A stretch of 6,014 nucleotides of DNA from the NCBI GenBank assembly GCA_049287505.1, contig JBAQFY010000050.1, positions 1 through 6,014 of the forward strand, in the 5' to 3' direction. Of this stretch, positions 1 through 6,014 are shown piece by piece. The notes under the pieces are model-generated. The model did not search any database. It was given only the letters and a program-made list of their open reading frames with translations, and was not told where the DNA came from. The translations under genes and the position numbers were made by a program. This stretch comes from NIOZ-UU13 sp049287505 (GTDB lineage: Bacteria > Planctomycetota > Phycisphaerae > Sedimentisphaerales > Anaerobacaceae). Position 1 is the stretch's first letter; each line of letters starts with the position of its first letter.

Positions 1-897
1 GATAAGTACTCCGTTCCGGTAATCGACCAGATCGCGAGAGTTCTCAATCGCGAACCCAAGATCCGTAATCGCGACTTGAAGTCGCTAGGAAACCGATACC
101 GAGTTCTGGATATTAGACTCTCCTTACTTGATATTGTTGGTATTAAGGAGGGGACTGTTTGGCTTGTACAAACTGTACATGAGAAAGAATTGGTTGACTC
201 GGCGGTCGGAGGGGCTAAGAGCCCCAGACTTTTTAGGGGGTGTGTATTCAAGAATGTGGCTTTCGAGGGTGCCTCTCTGGCAACGCTGTATAATGCGTAT
301 GACCTGATACATAAGTCTTTCCCTGGAGTTTCGATTGCCCCCATGGTTCTCATATTACACCCTAATCTGCCCGACTTTGAGCTTTATGGGATAAAAATTG
401 GTACGAATCGCTACGAAAGGATGGTACTGACGGAAGACCTAATAAAGAGAAACTCGCTCAGTTATGAGGATGAATTAAAAAGAGACCATGAGTCTCTTTG
501 GATGCTGCCTCGTCGTCTCGATAATCCGCTTTTCAAAGGGTTACCACCTTGCCGTGGAGGTAGAACTTTGAGTATCTTGGCTTCAGCTTGTTCGAGACAG
601 ATTCTGAAGGACAAGCTTCTTGTCTGGACAGAAGGAGACGTCAGAGAAGCGCTTGAGGCAGATTTCAACTATGACCTACCGCGCGACAAGGTTCGGCACG
701 ATCTGGGGGACCGCTTAGTAGGACAGGGTTTTATGAGAAAGTGGGGAAGTGAACATTCGGTCACCGTCAAAGGCATGGCTAGATATCAATACTGCCTCGC
801 AAAATATACTACCGTTGGAACCAGTGACCCCGATCGTGTATTACAAGCCTGTGTTGATCAAAGAGATAGAATTGTTAAGAGGTACGGTTGTATCTAA
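1..897 (+). CDS. Hypothetical protein with winged-helix-like C-terminus, 5' partial
   Basis: The frame is open from the first base of the window, so the start codon lies upstream; 298 residues are visible. A TTG at 76 could be taken as a start, but the preceding 25 codons read as normal protein (VIDQIARVLNREPKIRNRDL), so I treat the gene as cut by the window edge. I do not recognise the family. The N-terminal 60 residues are helical and basic. The middle (about 70-190) is mixed alpha/beta with a GVSIAPMVLILHPNLPD stretch. Residues about 210-269 look like a winged helix: an acidic helix (TEGDVREALEADF), a probable recognition helix (DKVRHDLGDRLVGQGFM), then a strand-turn-strand wing ending in VTVKGMARYQY. 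This suggests DNA binding, by inference only. A ribbon-helix-helix gene follows 53 nt downstream on the same strand. No transmembrane segment or signal peptide is visible in the part seen. Confidence 0.75.
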   Translation, partial: DKYSVPVIDQIARVLNREPKIRNRDLKSLGNRYRVLDIRLSLLDIVGIKEGTVWLVQTVHEKELVDSAVGGAKSPRLFRGCVFKNVAFEGASLATLYNAYDLIHKSFPGVSIAPMVLILHPNLPDFELYGIKIGTNRYERMVLTEDLIKRNSLSYEDELKRDHESLWMLPRRLDNPLFKGLPPCRGGRTLSILASACSRQILKDKLLVWTEGDVREALEADFNYDLPRDKVRHDLGDRLVGQGFMRKWGSEHSVTVKGMARYQYCLAKYTTVGTSDPDRVLQACVDQRDRIVKRYGCI

Positions 898-937
898 TTG
901 TTTCTCAATGCAATATGAAAAGTTAATTGATTGCTTA

Positions 938-944
938 AAGAGGA
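938..944 (+). promoter_or_regulatory. Shine-Dalgarno site of the ribbon-helix-helix gene
   Basis: AAGAGGA lies 6 nt before the ATG at 951. It is the clearest ribosome binding site in the window and fixes the start of the small downstream gene. No obvious promoter is visible in the 53-nt spacer, so co-transcription with the upstream gene is likely. Confidence 0.7.
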
Positions 945-950
945 CTTAAC

Positions 951-1157
951 ATGAACCGGCGACTCAATATTCAGTTCAATGACAAGCAGAAGAAAGCATT
1001 GGACAAGCTTGCTACTGATATGGGAACAACGAAAGCGGGCGTAATAAAGACGGGATTGTCACTCCTTGAGGTTGCCCTCCGTGAAAAAAAACTAGGAAAT
1101 CAGCTTGGCGTAGTTCGAGATAACAAGGTAGTGAAAGAGATAATTGGCATCGAGTAG
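951..1157 (+). CDS. Ribbon-helix-helix (CopG/Arc-like) DNA-binding protein
   Basis: A 68-residue basic protein with the layout of a ribbon-helix-helix repressor. Residues 3-9 (RRLNIQF) form the DNA-contacting strand, about 11-25 (DKQKKALDKLATDMG) helix 1, and about 27-48 (TKAGVIKTGLSLLEVALREKK) helix 2 after the typical T-K/S turn. The C-terminal tail (LGVVRDNKVVKEIIGIE) can form a short beta hairpin. Such proteins dimerise and bind operators through paired strands; many are antitoxins or plasmid and mobile-element regulators. The size is normal for the family, and the ATG has a good Shine-Dalgarno. No toxin-like gene is recognised beside it, so an antitoxin role is not supported here. The upstream winged-helix-like gene is the only same-strand neighbour, and the gene may autoregulate that pair (inference). 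Confidence 0.85.
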   Translation: MNRRLNIQFNDKQKKALDKLATDMGTTKAGVIKTGLSLLEVALREKKLGNQLGVVRDNKVVKEIIGIE

Positions 1158-1287
1158 CGTTAACGTGTTAATAAAGGTGTCAGGAGCATTTTTAGGAAAT
1201 CTAGTGAAACATTACTTATTTCTCACTTTCATTGAGGTCTTTTATTATCTCGCAAATTGTTCTTCAAACAGGTACATCAAAAGAACT

Positions 1288-1304
1288 GTTGTGCAATGCA
1301 CAAC
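1288..1304. repeat. 17-bp perfect palindrome in intergenic gap
   Basis: GTTGTGCAATGCACAAC: 7-bp arms around a 3-nt centre, 131 bp after the stop of the ribbon-helix-helix gene. It could be a dimeric regulator operator, a small hairpin or a recombination site. There is no T-run, so it is not an intrinsic terminator. Nothing downstream on the plus strand looks regulated by it. Confidence 0.5.
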
Positions 1305-1415
1305 CTACAAGGGACGTCATACGTAAGTTTTATATTAGCACACGTGAGTCTTTCTGTCATGAAGTTTTTTGTGGAAATTCGAAGGGCAGAATACAGAGCA
1401 CAGAAGCCTATCCTA

Positions 1416-1450
<35 letters not shown>

Positions 1451-1475
1451 CTTACTGTTTGTCAACAAGAATAAT

Positions 1476-1545
1476 GGTGGGGCAACCCTTCGACTGCCCC
1501 TTCGACTAAGCTCAGGGCTTCGGCTTATTCAGGGCAGGCCCCACC
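1476..1545. repeat. Inverted-repeat-flanked CCCTTCGACT repeat element
   Basis: GGTGGGGC (1476-1483) and its exact complement GCCCCACC (1538-1545) bound a 70-bp segment. Inside, CCCTTCGACT occurs twice with a 12-bp period (1486-1495 and 1498-1507), followed by GCTCAGGGC, giving an imperfect palindrome CCCTTCGACTAAGCTCAGGG. This core resembles the CCCTTCGAC/GCTCAGGG dispersed repeat found in many bacterial genomes (recalled, not searched). It has no coding capacity and looks like a short non-autonomous or REP-type element. Confidence 0.6.
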
Positions 1546-1580
1546 CTACGATTTTGGTTGTTTGTCGTGGATTATTTTGG

Positions 1581-1646
1581 AAATCCGAAGCACTAAATCC
1601 TAAATCCGAAACAATATCGAATTTTAGAAATCTCAATTTTCAATCG
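1581..1646. repeat. AAATCC-rich dispersed-repeat-like sequence
   Basis: AAATCC occurs at 1581-1586, 1595-1600 and 1602-1607, with TAAATCC in direct tandem at 1594-1607 and AAATCCGAA at both 1581 and 1602. An AT-rich tail of ATTTTAGAAATCTCAATTTT type follows. Translated, it gives the NPKSE/NFRN kind of peptide seen in false gene calls from repeat-rich environmental genomes. It ends 7 bp before the stop codon of the minus-strand reductase gene. I assign it as a dispersed repeat from its composition and recall; copy number cannot be seen here. Confidence 0.5.
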
Positions 1647-1652
1647 AGAGCA

Positions 1653-2879
1653 CTATAATTTGTCGATGGCTTCGGCGATTAGCGAGCGGATGGGCATACG
1701 CTGCGGGCAGCGAGCTTCCGCGAGACTATAATCCAGAACGAGCAGCTTGTTTCGTACGCCAGCGGGGAGCTGGGCGAAAAGTCTCCTTGCCTCGGCCTTC
1801 TCGCCATAACTGTTGTAGTACATTAAGTACCGCATAATATCGCTGACGTAAGGCACATCCGGCAGAGTGGCGTTGCAGATATGCGCACAGCCGGCACAAT
1901 AGCCACTACAGGTGGCCGTGGCGTATTCTTTGAATATGTCTCTATCGGCCTGCGTAAGCTCGGTTTTATCGAGCGCTGCTGCGACGTTAGAATTGAAGAC
2001 GCTGACGTTCTTCATTCCTACACAGGCTGAGCTGAACCTTTTATCTTCCAGGACAAGTTTTATCTTTGCCTGTGCCTCGGTAAAGCCGAGCTGGAGGAAG
2101 TGCTCGACCAGCTTTTTTTCGGCATCGGTTTGAATCTTCTGGCCCATACCCTGGGTCTTCATTGCGATAAGTCCGATACCCGCTTTATGGCAGGCATCAA
2201 TAGCAGCCTGCAATTCGGCATCCTGCACCAGGTAGAAGTTGTATGGTGTCATTATCACGTCAATCCAGGGCGTCTTGGCCGCAGCGGCAAGGACTATCGC
2301 TGCGTTCTGATGTGTGCTGAGGCCGAAAAGCCGGAGCAGCTTTCGCTTCTTTGCACTCTCGGCCCATTTGCCCACCTTATCGGTCAGCCAGGCAGGATTT
2401 GAGCATTGATTAAGACCAAAGTACAAGTCAATGCAGCCGGTATTCATCCTTTCCAAAGAAGTTACAAGCCGTTTTTCCATTTCTTCCGGAGTTCCTGCAA
2501 TCGATGCCTTGGTGGCAAGAAACAGGCTCTTTCGAATCTTAGGATTTTTGGCAATGAATTTGCCGATGCCAAGCTCGCTGTTTCCACCAGCGTAGTCATA
2601 GGCGGTATCCCAGAAATTAACGCCATATTGAAGGGTTTTTTGCAGCAGGATTTGGTTTTCAACGTCAACCTGATAGGTTCCAAAAGACAGACAGGGAATC
2701 TTAACCTTTGTTTTGCCCAGCTTTCGTCTCGGCACCTGCGGGTATTTGGTCTTTTCTTCGGGATTCGACTGGTCTGGGCCGGCTATAGCTCCGGTGGAAG
2801 CCAAAATAGAGCTTAATCCAGTTGCGCCGACAGTCTTTAAGAAATTTCTTCTGTCGATTGTATCCTGTACTTTTTTCAT
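1653..2879 (-). CDS. Tat-exported aldo/keto reductase with C-terminal Fe-S motif
   Basis: A 408-residue NAD(P)-dependent oxidoreductase of the aldo/keto reductase fold, COG1453-like. The N-terminus is a Tat signal: DRRNFLK, then a hydrophobic stretch (VGATGLSSILASTGAIAG, about 17-34), so it should be exported folded. The barrel begins at about 51 (PRRKLGKTKVKIP). DTAYDY supplies the catalytic Asp91 and Tyr96, and K124 in LFLATK is the catalytic Lys. The usual catalytic His after IDLY appears replaced (IDLYFGLNQC, about L156). GIGLIAMKTQG and VGMKNVSVFNSNVAAA match the C-terminal cofactor-binding strands. Cysteines 324, 328, 331 and 335 (CSGYCAGCAHIC) and CP at 391-392 suggest an Fe-S cluster. 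I chose ATG 2879 over TTG 2897 because it puts the twin arginines at 10-11; neither has a strong Shine-Dalgarno. It is the last gene of the minus-strand operon, 73 nt after the polyferredoxin. The substrate is unknown. Confidence 0.88.
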   Translation of the reverse strand: MKKVQDTIDRRNFLKTVGATGLSSILASTGAIAGPDQSNPEEKTKYPQVPRRKLGKTKVKIPCLSFGTYQVDVENQILLQKTLQYGVNFWDTAYDYAGGNSELGIGKFIAKNPKIRKSLFLATKASIAGTPEEMEKRLVTSLERMNTGCIDLYFGLNQCSNPAWLTDKVGKWAESAKKRKLLRLFGLSTHQNAAIVLAAAAKTPWIDVIMTPYNFYLVQDAELQAAIDACHKAGIGLIAMKTQGMGQKIQTDAEKKLVEHFLQLGFTEAQAKIKLVLEDKRFSSACVGMKNVSVFNSNVAAALDKTELTQADRDIFKEYATATCSGYCAGCAHICNATLPDVPYVSDIMRYLMYYNSYGEKAEARRLFAQLPAGVRNKLLVLDYSLAEARCPQRMPIRSLIAEAIDKL

Positions 2880-2952
2880 CACAATAAACCCCGACAAAGA
2901 TTAGCATTTACCCCGTTAGAAATCAGGGACGAAAACTTTTGAGATATTATTT

Positions 2953-4698
2953 CTAACTGGGTTTTAATAATAACTTTCTGTCAGCGCTTCTTGTTTCACC
3001 TACTGCGGAGACCCTTATAGCTTTCTTACCGCTTACAGGGCATTCGTGTTCGCATACTCCGCAGCCGATACATTTTTCAATATCAACGAAAGGCTGCTGC
3101 AGGCGAACCTGAACCTCAATTTTGCCGCCTGGAACGAACATTTTTACGAATTGCCCATCAGAAAAAATTTCCAAAGAATTTTCGGTATTTGCCGTGATTT
3201 TCCTGCGTTTACCATCTTCAACAGCACAATAATAATCACCGCCGGCGAATTTGCCCGGCATAATGGTTTGCTCGACTTCTATTACATTGTCAGCGGCTTT
3301 TTTCACTGTTAAAATGCCGTCTCTTAACGTGTTGAAACATTCCCGGGTATAAATCGCTTTGGGACTAACCGGACAATTTTCTTCACAGACAATACAGGGC
3401 TTATCCATCGCCCAGGGAAGACATCTGTCGCGGTCAAAAAAGGCGGTTCCGATTTTGATTGGCCCGACTTCGGCAAATTCGCCGAGTCCTTGTTTCTCGG
3501 CGAGGGTAATGGGCCTGATAGCCGAGGTTGGACACACCTGACCACAAGCTACACAGCTCAACTGGCAGCCGCTTGAACCGATTCGATTATTTAGTATAGG
3601 CGTCCAGAGATTTTCGAGGCCTCCCACAATACCTCCGGGCTGGATGACATTTGTAGGACAGGCCCGCATACATTGTCCGCACTTGATACATCTTCTTAAG
3701 AATTCCTCTTCCGGCAGTGCGCCCGGCGGTCGAATAAGTTCGTGGTGCCAGTTACTGCCCAGTTTATTGCTCAGCCGTACTGCCGGTACTGCAAAGATAC
3801 CGCCGGCTAATGAAAGCACAAAGCCTCTGCGAGAAACGTCCGGGTTTGTGATTTCGCCTGCCAGTGAGGGTCTGGTCTGGTAAGCGAGCAGCTCATCCGG
3901 GCAATCGTCCCGGCAGTTAAAGCAAAGGACACATTCGCTTATTCTTATACTGCCGCTCGGCTCGCAGGCGCCCTCGCAGGCCTTATCGCACAGTCTGCAA
4001 TTGCTGCATTCGCTTTGCTTCTTGCCGATACGCCAGATAGCAAACCTGCTGATAACGGCGAACAATGCACCGAGCGGACAGATGAATCTGCAATAAAACC
4101 GGGGAATAAGCAGATTGAGTAAAATTGCCGTCAGGAATATCGAAAATATCAGCCAGGCCCCTTCATAAAAGCGGGCCGTTACTGAAACAAAACTTACAGC
4201 TCTATCAAAAATGGGCAGCAACAGCAGGTTAAAAGAACGAGTTACCAGCGGTATAGGGTCGAGCAAACCGGTCTGCAAGGTAACGGCGAGTGATGGAAAG
4301 GCGGCCATAAACAGAAAGAATATTAGAATGAAATATTTTATACACTGGGCCTTTCGATATTTGTTGAGCTGGATTTTTTGTGCAGTTTTTTTTCTTCGAT
4401 TGCCGAGGTAGCCAACGAACTGGTGCAGAGCGCCGAAGGGACAAACCCAACCACAGAAGAACCGCCCGAATACTATCGTCAAGATAATTGTAACCAGCGC
4501 CCATAAGAGCGGCCAATAGAGCGTATGGGTAGTCAATGCTGTGGCAATTGCTACTAATGGGTCGAGCTGTAAAAACCAATTAACCGGCCAGCCTCGCAAC
4601 TGCCAGAATTTGTCCCCTACGGTGCCGACTATGCAGAACCAGACAAACATCGAAAAAAAGAAGACCTGGCTTATGCGCCTGACTGTTACAATTTTCAT
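2953..4698 (-). CDS. NapH-NapG/MauM-like fused membrane polyferredoxin
   Basis: A 581-residue electron-transfer protein in two halves. The N-terminal half is NapH-like: membrane segments at about 11-27, 61-79, 121-141 and 181-199, and two C-x3-CP motifs after helices (FCGWVCPFG, C82/C86; YCRFICPLGA, C203/C207). Two [4Fe-4S] sets follow (C231/234/237/241 and C256/259/262/266). A twin-arginine motif SRRGF (289-293) with a hydrophobic run to about 309 then opens a NapG/MauM-like half with four cluster motifs: C337/340/343/347, C378/382/385/389, C426/435/438/442 and C543/546/549/553. A beta-rich stretch of about 100 residues separates the last two. NapH and NapG are separate proteins in nitrate reductase systems, where they pass electrons from quinol to a periplasmic enzyme. 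A similar role is inferred, with the downstream exported reductase as possible partner. ATG 4698 is preferred (MKIVTVRRISQ is a typical family start, weak GAAAG upstream). GTG 4731 directly abuts the previous stop codon and would add 11 residues. Confidence 0.9.
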   Translation of the reverse strand: MKIVTVRRISQVFFFSMFVWFCIVGTVGDKFWQLRGWPVNWFLQLDPLVAIATALTTHTLYWPLLWALVTIILTIVFGRFFCGWVCPFGALHQFVGYLGNRRKKTAQKIQLNKYRKAQCIKYFILIFFLFMAAFPSLAVTLQTGLLDPIPLVTRSFNLLLLPIFDRAVSFVSVTARFYEGAWLIFSIFLTAILLNLLIPRFYCRFICPLGALFAVISRFAIWRIGKKQSECSNCRLCDKACEGACEPSGSIRISECVLCFNCRDDCPDELLAYQTRPSLAGEITNPDVSRRGFVLSLAGGIFAVPAVRLSNKLGSNWHHELIRPPGALPEEEFLRRCIKCGQCMRACPTNVIQPGGIVGGLENLWTPILNNRIGSSGCQLSCVACGQVCPTSAIRPITLAEKQGLGEFAEVGPIKIGTAFFDRDRCLPWAMDKPCIVCEENCPVSPKAIYTRECFNTLRDGILTVKKAADNVIEVEQTIMPGKFAGGDYYCAVEDGKRRKITANTENSLEIFSDGQFVKMFVPGGKIEVQVRLQQPFVDIEKCIGCGVCEHECPVSGKKAIRVSAVGETRSADRKLLLKPS

Positions 4699-4731
4699 AA
4701 TCACACTTTCAGAGCTGCGAAAGTTGAGCAC

Positions 4732-6014
4732 CTACTTTCGAATCTTTATTTTTCCAAGATAGTACCAGCCATCCGGTTGCTTTCCGGATATGGCAAGTTT
4801 AACTTTGGGCTCTTTGGACAGCGGGTCGAGAATGCCGATTTGAAGGTCATATTCGCCCAGAGGCATATTAGATGGAACCGGGACGGTATCATCATAAAGA
4901 TTGTCGCCCGGCAGCCAGATTATGATATCGGCATTGGTGACTAAGATTTCAGTTTTTTCATCGTTCTTGAGGCGAAGAGCAAGAGGGAATTTTTTGTAAC
5001 ACGGCGCAACACCCTTGTTCTCCCACCACGAAGTGAAAGATAGTTTACCATCCGGATTCAGCGCCGCCGGGTACGTAAACTTGCGAAGCACAAATCTGTA
5101 GCCCATTTTGTTTAGCCACCTGTTGACCGAAGGCCGCCATTCGTTCGGCACCGGCGAGGATTTAGCGTTAAAAGAAGAGATGTGCCATTTGAGCGACTCA
5201 TCGATAATGTGGTCAACATCCCAGCCCATATCTTTCCAGTGCTGCATTACCCAGCACACCTCAAGCGTTACCGGGGCCTTTTTCCAGGCCTCCCGGACAC
5301 CGAAGTTAATGATTGCCTGCGGATAATAATCGTTCATGTGCGACCAGGTGGGACTGAATCCTCCCATATCTCCGAGACAATCAATCCTCCAGCCGACATC
5401 GGCTCTGGAAAGCGCGTAGGTGTTTGTTTTCTCATCGGTCAGGAGCATAACAAGATGTGTTTTCTTAAAAGAGTCGATATAGGCATCGACCAGTGCTTGC
5501 CTTGTTTTGTGCGTCAATAGAGCAGAGCCTGCACCTTCACCCCAGGCTCCGACAATCGCAGCGTCAACGCTTTCGAGGTCCGGGTGCCCATCATAACGTT
5601 CGCCGAGAATTCTTATCATATTCGTGAAATGCTCGACGTACCGTGGGTCTTCAGGGTCAACCTGCCATTTCTTCTCCGGCAAATCTTTCCTTTTGCCGAC
5701 CATTGCACGATACCAGTCCGGAACATCATTTTCAGTCCCTGTTCCGTATGGTGCTATACGCAGCATAAGAGTCTGGCCCCGCTGCCGGGCTGTTTTGAGG
5801 GCTTTATCTATTAAGTCCCACCGGTATTTGTGCATTTGCGGCTCGATGAACTTCCAATAAATTCGGAAATACGCTATCGTTGTCATCGGATAGTCTTTGT
5901 TTTCCAGGTTGCCGTCAAAATCCTGATAGACGATGGGCTTGCCTTCGGTCCATCTTTTGGCCGTATTTAACTCATCGCCGTTGAATCTCTGAAACGTCAT
6001 AAAGCCGATTCCTG
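4732..6014 (-). CDS. Glycoside-hydrolase-like barrel protein with DUF4832-type C-terminus, 5' partial
   Basis: The frame stays open to the right edge: the codons before the ATG at 6000 read GIGF, giving GIGFMTFQRF, a motif that usually lies a little inside such proteins (NPGxGWMTF-like). That ATG is therefore probably internal, and the true start with any signal peptide is outside. Counting from it, 422 residues are seen. Residues about 40-310 look like a TIM barrel: TIAYFRIYWKFIEP and WDLIDKALKTARQRG, then GAWGEG with Glu155 at the end of a strand as candidate acid/base, then PVTLEVCW with Glu247 as candidate nucleophile, a spacing like that of clan GH-A enzymes. Residues about 318-422 form a beta-sandwich (LSFTSWWENKGVAPCYKKFPLAL... 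LGEYDLQIGILDP) of the DUF4832 kind. The family is carbohydrate-linked but mostly uncharacterised. The stop lies 33 nt before the polyferredoxin ATG, suggesting co-transcription. Confidence 0.8.
   Translation of the reverse strand, partial: GIGFMTFQRFNGDELNTAKRWTEGKPIVYQDFDGNLENKDYPMTTIAYFRIYWKFIEPQMHKYRWDLIDKALKTARQRGQTLMLRIAPYGTGTENDVPDWYRAMVGKRKDLPEKKWQVDPEDPRYVEHFTNMIRILGERYDGHPDLESVDAAIVGAWGEGAGSALLTHKTRQALVDAYIDSFKKTHLVMLLTDEKTNTYALSRADVGWRIDCLGDMGGFSPTWSHMNDYYPQAIINFGVREAWKKAPVTLEVCWVMQHWKDMGWDVDHIIDESLKWHISSFNAKSSPVPNEWRPSVNRWLNKMGYRFVLRKFTYPAALNPDGKLSFTSWWENKGVAPCYKKFPLALRLKNDEKTEILVTNADIIIWLPGDNLYDDTVPVPSNMPLGEYDLQIGILDPLSKEPKVKLAISGKQPDGWYYLGKIKIRK

Noticed and set aside
749..949. 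66-residue plus-strand frame overlapping the end of the first gene
   Set aside because: It is a shifted-frame shadow of the first gene, with no ribosome binding site or recognisable protein character.
951..1157. Toxin-antitoxin module
   Set aside because: The ribbon-helix-helix protein is antitoxin-like, but neither neighbour resembles a known toxin and the upstream protein is too large and winged-helix-like.
1486..1607. CRISPR array
   Set aside because: The direct repeats are only 7-10 bp, with 12-bp or shorter periods and no spacers of constant length.
2406..2816. 136-residue plus-strand frame opposite the aldo/keto reductase
   Set aside because: It is antisense to a well-supported gene, its composition reflects the complement, and it shows no domain.
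2880..2952. Separate promoter for the aldo/keto reductase
   Set aside because: The 73-bp spacer shows no convincing -35/-10 pair or terminator hairpin, so read-through from the polyferredoxin gene is the simpler view.
4229..4579. 116-residue minus-strand frame inside the polyferredoxin
   Set aside because: It is an alternative frame of the same strand within a strongly supported coding region; no frameshift is needed there.

Overview
The window holds five protein genes and one repeat-rich gap. It suggests an anaerobic or facultative environmental bacterium of moderate GC. The polyferredoxin, Tat-exported Fe-S aldo/keto reductase and DUF4832-type protein are types I associate with Planctomycetota (Phycisphaerae-like) and neighbouring uncultured phyla. 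This placement rests on recall of family character, not on a search, and is only moderately supported.

Left part (1-1157, plus strand): a protein cut off by the left edge, with no recognised family but a winged-helix-like C-terminus. It is followed 53 nt later by a small ribbon-helix-helix (CopG/Arc-like) protein with a clear Shine-Dalgarno. They look like a two-gene unit; the function is unknown.

Middle (1158-1652): a 495-bp gap between convergent genes with no credible gene. It holds a 17-bp palindrome and three different dispersed-repeat-like sequences packed into about 220 bp. These are a perfect 20-bp hairpin matching the dRS3 pattern ATTCCC-N8-GGGAAT, a CCCTTCGACT-type repeat flanked by an 8-bp inverted repeat, and an AAATCC-rich repeat that ends just before the next gene's stop codon.

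Right part (1653-6014, minus strand): three genes in one direction with short spacers, probably an operon. In transcription order they are: (i) a glycoside-hydrolase-like TIM-barrel protein with a C-terminal beta domain (DUF4832 type), whose 5' end lies beyond the right edge; (ii) a membrane polyferredoxin that reads as a NapH-NapG/MauM fusion with six [4Fe-4S] motifs and an internal twin-arginine motif; (iii) an aldo/keto reductase with an N-terminal Tat signal and a C-terminal four-cysteine motif.

The inferred joint role of the last two is a redox chain. The polyferredoxin would pass electrons across the membrane, and the exported Fe-S aldo/keto reductase would be its partner, acting on a carbonyl or sugar substrate. 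The barrel protein may link the operon to carbohydrates. This is the most interesting content of the window. No rRNA, tRNA, CRISPR array or complete insertion sequence was seen.
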